Made by a program: the position numbers and the translations under genes | The notes under the pieces: generated by a model | What the model was told of the DNA's origin: nothing | Seen by the model: only the letters and a program-made list of their open reading frames with translations | Database searches by the model: none | Part shown: one piece after another, positions 1 to 5,228 of the stretch | Layout of the letters: each line of letters opens with the position of its first letter | How positions within the stretch are numbered: position 1 is the stretch's first letter | From: an uncultured Neisseria sp. | GTDB taxonomy: Bacteria > Pseudomonadota > Gammaproteobacteria > Burkholderiales > Neisseriaceae | DNA: 5,480 bases | Reading direction: 5' to 3' | Assembly: GCA_947097615.1 (NCBI GenBank) | Contig: CAMURX010000122.1 | Location: 1 to 5,480, forward strand

Positions 1-119
1 ATCTGCATTTCTATCAGGTAATCATGGAAGAAATGCGCGAAGCCATCGAACAGGGGCATTTTGCCGACTGGCGCGCGCGTTTTCACGAACTGCGTGGTAC
101 GAAACCCGAAGCAGAATAA
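1..119 (+). CDS. tgt: Queuine tRNA-ribosyltransferase, C-terminal end (partial)
   Basis: The reading frame is open from base 3 and ends at TAA 117-119, giving 38 residues that start LHFYQVIMEEMREAIEQG and continue FADWRARF. This matches the end of bacterial Tgt, where a zinc-ligand HN pair is followed by a (H/A)FYQ..M...R.AI..G.F..F helix; the HN itself would lie just left of the window. The enzyme is cytoplasmic and exchanges the wobble guanine (position 34) of GUN-anticodon tRNAs for preQ1 in queuosine synthesis. The catalytic aspartates and zinc cysteines are outside the window, so the call rests on the tail alone. The gene is followed seven bases later by a DUS stem-loop. The tail after WRARF is polar and variable, as usual in this family. 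Confidence 0.85.
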   Translation, partial: LHFYQVIMEEMREAIEQGHFADWRARFHELRGTKPEAE

Positions 120-125
120 ACAAAA

Positions 126-154
126 AGGCCGTCTGAAAGGTTTTCAGACGGCCT
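126..154. terminator. Inverted DUS pair, stem-loop terminator between convergent genes
   Basis: Two complete DUS copies face each other (AGGCCGTCTGAA at 126-137 on + and its reverse complement at 143-154). They form a perfect 13-bp stem (126-138 with 142-154) and a 3-base loop. The element lies between tgt (+) and the SemiSWEET gene (-). Read on the - strand the stem is followed by a short U run (A122-A125 on +), as an intrinsic terminator needs; on the + side there is no T run. I infer that it ends SemiSWEET transcription well and tgt transcription less well, while also serving DNA uptake. Confidence 0.8.
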
Positions 155-210
155 CAGAATAAAGTCAGAATGAAGAAAGAGCGGAAAACCCACTCTGTGT
201 CACAAGCCTT

Positions 211-468
211 TTACAGACTGGTGACGAACGTAATCAGGCCAAGGATAATGCCAGGCACGTTGGCAACGACAATCGGCCAGTCGCGCGGCTTTTTGAACAG
301 GCCGTAAAACACCCACAGCGTGCAGTTGATGCAGGCCACCAGCGGCTGAATCGGCGTGCCTTTGTGTCCGGCCAGATTGGCCTGAATCTGCGGGATATAG
401 GCCACATACATGCCCACGGCCATGATGCTGGCCAGAATACCCAAAATACGGATTTGCTTTTCGTTCAT
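211..468 (-). CDS. SemiSWEET family sugar transporter
   Basis: An 85-residue protein with three predicted membrane helices (about residues 8-28, 43-60 and 64-84), the size of a single SemiSWEET unit. SemiSWEETs work as dimers in the cytoplasmic membrane and pass mono- or disaccharides down their gradient. The hallmark PQ motif is present as YIPQI (24-28). W52 (in NCTLWVFYG) and N70 (in VVANVPG) are where the family has its substrate-pocket Trp and Asn. The ATG at 468-466 is preceded by CAGGAAAA (478-471), a good Shine-Dalgarno. A sigma70-like promoter lies about 90 bases upstream at 558-586. The gene is convergent with tgt and divergent from the flippase-like gene, so it is probably monocistronic. 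The family call is firm; the sugar is unknown. Confidence 0.9.
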   Translation of the reverse strand: MNEKQIRILGILASIMAVGMYVAYIPQIQANLAGHKGTPIQPLVACINCTLWVFYGLFKKPRDWPIVVANVPGIILGLITFVTSL

Positions 469-557
469 GATTTTCCTGTCGAAATGTTTGTGAGGGGCGC
501 AAAACCCTTTGGCGGATGCCTGTTCTGCTGCCGCCCAAGCGGCAAAAAAAACGCGGC

Positions 558-586
558 ATCATACGCCTGCTTTATGCCGTTTTCAA
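558..586 (-). promoter_or_regulatory. Predicted sigma70 promoter of the SemiSWEET gene
   Basis: Read on the - strand: TTGAAA (586-581, 5/6 to the -35 consensus), a 17-base spacer, then TATGAT (563-558, 5/6 to the -10 consensus). Transcription would begin near 551, at an 8-base A tract (T tract on the transcribed sense) at 544-551, giving a leader of roughly 80 bases before the ATG at 468. The leader holds a small hairpin, TGCCGC/GCGGCA (529-534 with 539-544 on +). This is motif matching only. Confidence 0.55.
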
Positions 587-641
587 ACCATACCTTGCCG
601 CGCGGCATCAGAGCGTTTTCATACGACCTCAAAAGACACAG

Positions 642-653
642 AGGCCGTCTGAA
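642..653 (+). repeat. DNA uptake sequence (AG-DUS)
   Basis: A perfect AGGCCGTCTGAA in the divergent intergenic region, 33 bases before the likely start of the flippase-like gene. It is a single copy with no inverted partner nearby. Because it lies in the flippase frame, it would be translated as RPSE if the gene began at the upstream ATG (516), which is one reason to prefer the later start. Confidence 0.85.
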
Positions 654-686
654 AACCGCCGCACAACCCTTTTCCTGCCCTGTTTT

Positions 687-2090
687 ATGAAGCTCAAAAC
701 CCTTCTCGCCTATGCCGCCGGCCCCGTCGGCGGCGCGGCCGCCTCGTTTGCCGCCCTGCCGCTTTTGTCGCGCCATTTTTCAAGCACCGACATGGGACGG
801 CTGCTGCTGATGCAAACCGCCGCCGCGCTGGCGTTGATTGCGCTCGGGCTGGGTTTGGATCAGAGCTATATCCGCGAGTTCCACCATTACAGGGGGCGCG
901 AGGGCGTGCTGCTGAAACACACGGCCGCGCCGCCGCTGCTGCTGGCCGTCGCCGCGTTTGCCGCGCTGATGGTTTTTGCGCCCGAGAGGCCGTCTGAAAC
1001 CGTGTTTTCGCTCGCCGACGCGCGTTTGAGCCTGCTGTGTCTGCTGTTTGCCGCCGCGCTACTGCTGGCGCGCTGCCTGTCGCTGGTGCTGCGGATGAAC
1101 GGGCGGGCGTGGGCGTTTTCGCTGTCGCAGCTGCTGCCCAAGCTGCTGGTTTTGGCGGCGGCCGCGTTCTGCCTGACGGGTTGGCTGCCCGCCGACACCT
1201 TCACCCTGCTGGCGGTGTTCGCGGCGGCGCAGGTGGCGGCGCTGCCGCTTTTGCTGTGGCAGACGCGGCGCGACTGCGCGGCGGCGTGGCGGGCACACTG
1301 GTCGGCGGCGGAACTGCGCTCCGCCCTCGCCTACGGCCTGCCGCTGGCGGCGGGCGCGTTGGTTTACTGGGCGTTTTCCTCGGCCGACCGCTGGCTGCTG
1401 CGCGATTTGGCCGCGCCGGAAGAGTTGGGCGTGTACGCGCTGGCGGCGGGCTTTGCGGCGGCGGCGGGCATGTTGCAAAACGTGTTTGCCACGGTGTGGG
1501 CACCGACGGTGTTCAAATGGGCGGCAGACGGCGGCGGCGCGGACAAAGTCGCCCGCGCCGCCGCCCTGCTCTGCGCCGCCGTGTTGGCTTTGTCGTGTTT
1601 GGCCGGGCTGCTGTCGCCGCTGGCCGATCTGATTCTGCCGCCGCAGTATGCCGCCGTGCGCTTCGCCCTGGTGTCGTCCGTGCTCGTGCCGCTGCTGTAT
1701 ACGCTGACGGAGGCGACGGGCATCGGCATCCATGTGCGGCGCAAAAGCGGCCTTGTCCCGCTGGTTTCGCTGGCCGCCCTCGCCGCCGCCCTGCCGCTGC
1801 TTTACGCGCTTATCCCGCCCTACGGCGCGCGCGGCGCGGCGGCGGCGGCGGCAATGGCGTTTTGGATTTTCTGCATGCTCAAAAGCGAGCTGTCCGCCCG
1901 CCTGTGGCAGCCGCTGCCGCGCCGCACCTTCTACCCCGCCACCCTCGCCGCCCTCGCCGCTGCCGTGCTGCACTCGCTGTTCGGCAGCGCGCGAAACTAT
2001 CCGCTGTTTGCCGTTTTGTGGACGGTCGGGCTGCTGTGGGCGGCATGGCTGGTCCGCGATGATTTGGGCCGTCTGAAAAAGGCCGTCTGA
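687..2090 (+). CDS. Oligosaccharide flippase family (Wzx-like) membrane protein
   Basis: A 467-residue, very hydrophobic protein rich in Ala and Leu, with roughly a dozen membrane segments, the size and layout of Wzx-like polysaccharide flippases of the MVF/MOP superfamily. Family-like features are the N-terminal helix followed by PLLSRHFSSTDMGRLLLMQT (an F.ps.eyG.l-type pattern), GLDQSYIREFHHYR near residue 60, and YGLPLAAGALVYWAFSSADR (216-235) followed by LGVYALAAGF. Such proteins move lipid-linked glycan units across the inner membrane. I chose the ATG at 687 because MKLKTLLAYAAG begins the first membrane helix; the upstream in-frame ATG (516) would add 57 polar residues encoded partly by a DUS. 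No clear Shine-Dalgarno precedes either start. GC is extreme (hand counts of 73 and 77% in two 60-base lines). The stop codon lies in a DUS. No glycan gene is adjacent, so the substrate (pilin glycan, capsule or other) cannot be told. Confidence 0.75.
   Translation: MKLKTLLAYAAGPVGGAAASFAALPLLSRHFSSTDMGRLLLMQTAAALALIALGLGLDQSYIREFHHYRGREGVLLKHTAAPPLLLAVAAFAALMVFAPERPSETVFSLADARLSLLCLLFAAALLLARCLSLVLRMNGRAWAFSLSQLLPKLLVLAAAAFCLTGWLPADTFTLLAVFAAAQVAALPLLLWQTRRDCAAAWRAHWSAAELRSALAYGLPLAAGALVYWAFSSADRWLLRDLAAPEELGVYALAAGFAAAAGMLQNVFATVWAPTVFKWAADGGGADKVARAAALLCAAVLALSCLAGLLSPLADLILPPQYAAVRFALVSSVLVPLLYTLTEATGIGIHVRRKSGLVPLVSLAALAAALPLLYALIPPYGARGAAAAAAMAFWIFCMLKSELSARLWQPLPRRTFYPATLAALAAAVLHSLFGSARNYPLFAVLWTVGLLWAAWLVRDDLGRLKKAV
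987..998 (+). repeat. DNA uptake sequence inside the flippase-like gene
   Basis: A perfect AGGCCGTCTGAA in frame, encoding RPSE (residues 101-104) in the loop APERPSETVF between two hydrophobic segments. An intragenic DUS in a surface loop is tolerated because it codes for polar residues. Confidence 0.85.
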
Positions 2091-2091
2091 A
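2066..2091 (+). repeat. Tandem DUS pair spanning the flippase stop codon
   Basis: Two direct copies two bases apart: GGGCCGTCTGAA (2066-2077, first base G instead of A) and AGGCCGTCTGAA (2080-2091). They encode the last residues GRLKKAV of the flippase-like protein, and the TGA stop (2088-2090) is the TGA inside the second DUS. The second copy also forms the left arm of the stem-loop at 2080-2139. Confidence 0.85.
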
Positions 2092-2139
2092 AACCAAAAA
2101 ACAACCGTATTTCGGCAAATCCGACCTTTCAGACGGCCT
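2080..2139 (+). terminator. Possible DUS stem-loop terminator after the flippase-like gene
   Basis: AGGCCGTCTGAAA (2080-2092) pairs perfectly over 13 bp with TTTCAGACGGCCT (2127-2139). The loop is long (34 bases) and only CTCTTTATCC follows, so termination efficiency is doubtful. The left arm overlaps the stop codon, so a translating ribosome would hinder folding. Confidence 0.45.
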
Positions 2140-2460
2140 CTTTATCCCCCGACATACTCAAATTATCCTCCCTTATTTACAGTCAAAAACCCACTCCCGC
2201 TGCCGTAAGGGCAGCGGATTTTTATTTATCGTAAAGTTTAATATGTTGAAATACATAAACAAATAAAATAATCCCATTCCCCTGTAAAAAAAAATCCAAA
2301 TAGATGGCATAAATTTCATCTTTACAAAAACAGGCGTAATTTTTACTTATTTATAACCTACAATGTCGAGAAGATAAAAAACATTACGAAAGCGCACAAA
2401 AAACCTACCAAAAGGGCGCTTTCCGAAATGATTTGATAAGGGATCGGCCGTTCCGAACCT
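2140..2460. other. AT-rich non-coding stretch with terminator and dyads
   Basis: I see no convincing gene in this stretch, part of the roughly 430 bases between the flippase stop and the small ORF at 2521. GC is very low (12 of 60 bases in 2221-2280 by hand count). It holds a canonical hairpin terminator (2197-2223), an imperfect dyad GTTTA...TAAAC with TATGT...ACATA nested in it (2236-2260), a nine-A tract (2286-2294), a short dyad AGATG/CATCT (2302-2306 with 2317-2321) and an 8-bp stem GAAAGCGC/GCGCTTTC with a 20-base loop (2388-2395 with 2416-2423). TATAAC (2352-2357) and TACAAT (2359-2364) resemble -10 boxes, but no matching -35 sits at a proper distance. Confidence 0.5.
2197..2223 (+). 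terminator. Rho-independent terminator
   Basis: CCGCTGCC (2197-2204) pairs perfectly with GGCAGCGG (2210-2217) around a 5-base loop and is followed by ATTTTT (2218-2223) and ATTTAT. This is the strongest intrinsic terminator in the window. On the opposite strand the same stem is followed by GTTTTTG within ten bases, so it could work both ways. It most likely stops read-through from the flippase-like gene and insulates the signalling operon. Confidence 0.8.
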
Positions 2461-2489
2461 TTCAAACCGCCTGTTTCGGGCAATATAAA
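2461..2489 (+). promoter_or_regulatory. Predicted promoter of the signalling operon
   Basis: TTCAAA (2461-2466, 4/6 to the -35 consensus), an exact 17-base spacer, then TATAAA (2484-2489, 5/6 to the -10 consensus). Transcription would start near 2496, leaving about 25 bases before the ATG at 2521, with GAGGAA (2508-2513) as ribosome binding site. It is the best-spaced pair I found upstream of the operon. GTTC/GAAC half-sites (2450-2453 and 2455-2458) and a second TTCCGAA copy lie just upstream and could be a regulator site. Confidence 0.5.
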
Positions 2490-2520
2490 AATAGCAACCT
2501 TACGATTGAGGAATAACATT

Positions 2521-2676
2521 ATGAATGAAACCGTCGATCCGTCCGCCCAATCGGGCAAAGGGCTGAAACGCTATCGGGGAATGTTGGTTTCCCTCTGTGT
2601 TTTCGCGCTGCCCCATCCGCAAAACAACCCCGCCCGCAATGCGTCTGACTTGCCGCGTGATTTTGTTTCTTATTGA
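2521..2676 (+). CDS. 51-residue small ORF, truncated duplicate of the downstream kinase N terminus
   Basis: ATG at 2521 follows a strong Shine-Dalgarno (GAGGAA, 2508-2513, 7-base gap), and the frame runs to TGA 2674-2676. Residues 1-30 align with the start of the next protein with one indel: MN(E/D)...P......GLKRYRGMLVSLCVF against MN(D)...P......GLRRYRGLIIAIGIF, about ten identities and mostly conservative changes elsewhere. Similarity ends near residue 30 (base 2611), inside what would be the first membrane helix; the rest (PHPQNNPARNASDLPRDFVSY) is polar and unrelated. I infer that it is the stump of a tandem copy of the kinase gene. It may still be translated, and its stop lies 14 bases before the kinase ATG, so it could couple translation or act as a leader. 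Function unknown. Confidence 0.55.
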   Translation: MNETVDPSAQSGKGLKRYRGMLVSLCVFALPHPQNNPARNASDLPRDFVSY

Positions 2677-2690
2677 GTGAAAGGAAAGCC

Positions 2691-4781
2691 ATGAACGACA
2701 ATACTGCGCCCCAAACCGAATACGCCGGTTTACGTCGGTATCGAGGGTTGATTATCGCCATTGGTATCTTCGTTGTATTGCTGGCAGGGCTGTTGGCTTA
2801 TGCCAGCAATATTTCCAGCGAGATTGAAGAAGACTCCATTCAAAGTTACGTTACCGCCGAAATGGGCAACTCGTATGGCGAATTGCTGGAGAACGTCCAG
2901 TTACTCAAACTCAACACCCACCAAGACCCGAAAAGCCCCTTGGTGCAGGGTGCGTTAAAACGCGCCAAAGAAGCGCAAGACGTTTTTTCGCGTTCACTGA
3001 AAGTTACGGCCGAAGGCGGCGATTATCTTTCCATTGACGGCAAACAATATCTGGTGGACGCCTCCGATAAGGGCAAGAAAAAAGCCATGATGGCGGAAAT
3101 GGTGAAAAAATGGAAAGAATCGAAACCCACCGTAGATGCATATCTCAACAAGGTCGAGGACCCCACCGCCGATGCTTCGCTGGTTGATTCAGCGTTATTG
3201 AGTCTGCAAAACAACAACGCCCGCTTTACCGAAATTACCAATTCCCTGCTGGCGGACAAACGTGCCAAATTGGAAGAACGTGCTGCACAATTAAAAAACG
3301 TAGAGATTTTCGGCATTGTGGGCGCGGTGTTATACCTTGCCCTGTTCTTGACCTACTTCATCCGCAAACTGCTCACCGCCGACAAACTGGCAGATGAAGC
3401 GAAACAAGAAACCACCGAGATTATGGACACGGTAACCACCGGCCTGTTCCTGCTCGACAAAGACCTGACCATCGGCTCGCAATACTCGAAACAGCTCGAA
3501 AGCCTGATCGGCCAGAAAAACGTGGGCGGCAAAAACCTGCTCGACGTGTTGGCCGGCTTTATCGACGCCAAAGACCTGAACACCACCAACGATTTCGTCG
3601 CCCAGCTCTACAATCCGCGCACCAAAGAGCGTCTGATCGCCTCGCTCAACCCGCTGATCCGCCAGAAAGTGCATGTCGACGGCAACGAACGCTTCCTCGA
3701 CTTCAACTTCCGCCGCGTGTACCACGGCAAGGCCATCACCCGCGTGCTGGCCAACGTGGAAGACGTAACCGACGCCGTGCTTTTGGAACAGAAAATGGAG
3801 CAGGAGCGCGAGCAGAACGACGTCCAGCTCGAAATGCTCAGCACCATTTTGCAGGCCGACCGCGATTCGCTGAACGACTTTATCAACAACACCAAGCAGC
3901 GCATCCAAAGCATCAACTCGGTATTGAAGGTGCAAGACGAAAGCGGCATGTCGCTGTATGAAAAAGTAAACGCCATCTACCGCGAAGTGCACAGCATGAA
4001 AGGCGAAGCGTCCGCCCTGAAACTGAGTGGCTTCACCAATATGGCGGAAAACTTCGAGGCCAACCTCAACCGTCTGAAACAAACGCCCAAACTGTCCGGC
4101 GAAAACTTCCTCGGTCTGACCGTGCAGCTGGAAGAACTGATCCGCCTCACCCACACCATCGAAGACCTATTGTCCAAAATCGGCGGCACCGCCCCTGTCG
4201 TTTTGGAAGGCCAGCAACCCGCCGCGCCGCAAACCACCCGCAGCCGCTATGCCGACTTTGTCGCCGACATCGCCAAGCGCAACAAAAAAGAAGCCGCCTT
4301 CACTTACAGCGGTTTGGAAAGCACCGGCAACAAAAAGATGGATCGGGTCATCACAGAAATCGCCATCCAGCTGCTGCGCAATGCCGTCGTACACGGCATC
4401 GAAAAACCCGAAGTGCGCAACCAGCGCGGCAAACTGACCGTCGGCCACGTCCACATGGGTCTGAAATACCACGGCGACCGTTTCGTGCTGACTTTTGAAG
4501 ACGACGGCAACGGCATCGATTACCAGGCCATCGCGCAAAAAGCCGTGAAACTCGGCCGATACACTGAGGAAGAGGCTGCCAAACTCGACAAACAGACACT
4601 GGTTTCCCTGTTGTTCACCCCCGGTTTCTCCACCGCCGACGACAGCACCGAAGATGCCGGGCGCGGCGTAGGCTTGGACATCATCAAAGACCGCATCGTC
4701 TCTTTGAACGGCACGGTCAATGTCGCCAGCCGTCCGCAAGGCTACACCCGCTTCACCTTCACACTGCCCAAATTAGGATAA
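2691..4781 (+). CDS. Membrane-bound CheA-like sensor kinase (PAS, Hpt, HATPase)
   Basis: A 696-residue protein. Domains in order: TM1 (about 20-38), extracytoplasmic sensor region (39-203), TM2 (206-224), short helical linker, PAS-like domain (about 245-370, GLFLLDKDLTIGSQYS at its start), coiled coil (about 375-395), Hpt domain (about 382-496) with phospho-acceptor H434 in EVHSMKGEASAL, and a CheA-type ATPase to the end. ATPase boxes are visible: N box QLLRNAVVHG (N564, H568), G1 DDGNGID (604-610), F box LFTPGFST (641-648) and G2 GRGVGLD (657-663). It should autophosphorylate H434 and pass phosphate to the receiver next door. No HisKA, no recognisable CheA dimerisation domain and no CheW-like C-terminal domain are present; the protein ends right after the ATPase. 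The ATG at 2691 has AAGGAAAG just upstream; a TTG at 2673 would overlap the small ORF stop. Family call sure; signal and output unknown. Confidence 0.88.
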   Translation: MNDNTAPQTEYAGLRRYRGLIIAIGIFVVLLAGLLAYASNISSEIEEDSIQSYVTAEMGNSYGELLENVQLLKLNTHQDPKSPLVQGALKRAKEAQDVFSRSLKVTAEGGDYLSIDGKQYLVDASDKGKKKAMMAEMVKKWKESKPTVDAYLNKVEDPTADASLVDSALLSLQNNNARFTEITNSLLADKRAKLEERAAQLKNVEIFGIVGAVLYLALFLTYFIRKLLTADKLADEAKQETTEIMDTVTTGLFLLDKDLTIGSQYSKQLESLIGQKNVGGKNLLDVLAGFIDAKDLNTTNDFVAQLYNPRTKERLIASLNPLIRQKVHVDGNERFLDFNFRRVYHGKAITRVLANVEDVTDAVLLEQKMEQEREQNDVQLEMLSTILQADRDSLNDFINNTKQRIQSINSVLKVQDESGMSLYEKVNAIYREVHSMKGEASALKLSGFTNMAENFEANLNRLKQTPKLSGENFLGLTVQLEELIRLTHTIEDLLSKIGGTAPVVLEGQQPAAPQTTRSRYADFVADIAKRNKKEAAFTYSGLESTGNKKMDRVITEIAIQLLRNAVVHGIEKPEVRNQRGKLTVGHVHMGLKYHGDRFVLTFEDDGNGIDYQAIAQKAVKLGRYTEEEAAKLDKQTLVSLLFTPGFSTADDSTEDAGRGVGLDIIKDRIVSLNGTVNVASRPQGYTRFTFTLPKLG

Positions 4782-4793
4782 GGATTAAAAACT

Positions 4794-5159
4794 ATGGCAA
4801 AACGCATTATGGTTGTCGACGACTCCAACGTTATCCGCAACCGCATTTCACGCGGGTCGAGCAAAATGGATTTCGAAGTAGTAGCGTCCGCATCAAACGG
4901 CGAAGAAGCAATCACCCTATACCGCCAGCACCACCCGGACGTGGTCACCATGGATTTGACCATGCCCAAAATGGACGGTTTGGAGTGCATCGCCCAAATC
5001 ACCGCTATGGACGAAAACGCCAATATCCTGGTTGTTTCCGCGCTGGCCGACAAAGCCACCGGCATCAAAGCCCTGCAACTGGGTGCGCGCGGCTTCCTCT
5101 ACAAACCCTTTTCCGACGAAGAACTGTTCGGCGCGCTCAACGAAATGCTGGAAGACTGA
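4794..5159 (+). CDS. CheY-like single-domain response regulator
   Basis: A 121-residue receiver domain with no output domain. Acidic pocket D9-D10 (VVDDS), phospho-acceptor D54 (VTMDLTMPKMDG), S82 in the conserved Thr/Ser position (LVVSAL) and K104 (LYKPF) are all present, so it should be active. F101 takes the place of the CheY switch tyrosine region. It starts 12 bases after the kinase stop, behind AAGGA (4780-4784), so the two are almost certainly co-transcribed, and H434 of the kinase is its likely phosphate donor. With no DNA-binding domain it must act by protein-protein contact; the target is not in the window. It should not be called CheY itself, as there is no flagellar context. Confidence 0.92.
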   Translation: MAKRIMVVDDSNVIRNRISRGSSKMDFEVVASASNGEEAITLYRQHHPDVVTMDLTMPKMDGLECIAQITAMDENANILVVSALADKATGIKALQLGARGFLYKPFSDEELFGALNEMLED

Positions 5160-5180
5160 TTTTTGGCCGCCTTGGCAAAA

Positions 5181-5199
5181 CGGGCGCAACCGCCGCCCG
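5181..5199 (+). other. Small hairpin in the receiver to CheX-like spacer
   Basis: CGGGCG (5181-5186) pairs with CGCCCG (5194-5199) around a 7-base loop within the 69-base gap between the two genes. The following bases are GAATAATTG, with no T run, so it is unlikely to be a full terminator. It could shield or stabilise message ends, or be chance in a GC-rich spot. Confidence 0.25.
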
Positions 5200-5228
5200 G
5201 AATAATTGTTGCAAATACAGGAATAAAC

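Noticed and set aside
552..610. Ten-base direct repeat CGCGGCATCA (552-561 and 601-610) in the divergent region as an operator pair
   Set aside because: The copies are 49 bases apart, have no internal symmetry and lie in GC-rich DNA. One overlaps the predicted -10 box, but nothing else supports a regulatory site.
595..627. A + strand promoter for the flippase-like gene (TTGCCG with TTCATA or CATACG)
   Set aside because: The -10 match is poor at any spacing from 17 to 19, so no promoter is called.
516..686. N-terminal extension of the flippase-like protein from the upstream ATG at 516
   Set aside because: The added 57 residues are polar, are encoded partly by a DUS and have no ribosome binding site. 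The membrane protein begins naturally with MKLKTLLAYAAG at 687.
1037..2062. Long open frames overlapping the flippase-like gene on both strands (for example 1037-2062 on + and 1059-1973 on -)
   Set aside because: They are by-products of very high GC. Their proteins are Arg/Gly/Ala- or Gln/Arg-rich with no recognisable domain.
2388..2423. GAAAGCGC/GCGCTTTC stem as a terminator or riboswitch
   Set aside because: It has a 20-base loop and no T run, lies upstream of the predicted transcription start, and shows no known riboswitch pattern.
2611..2676. The small ORF tail (LPRD...) as the C-terminal end of the lost kinase copy, by analogy with TLPK at the end of the intact kinase
   Set aside because: Only two residues match, which is not evidence of homology.
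4069..4078. ACCGTCTGAA in the kinase gene as a further DUS
   Set aside because: It differs from the GCCGTCTGAA core at its first base and simply encodes Asn-Arg-Leu-Lys in the Hpt domain; probably chance.
3330..4154. A 274-residue open frame on the - strand within the kinase gene
   Set aside because: It is a shadow of strongly biased codon use. The + frame has clear kinase motifs throughout and the antisense product has none.
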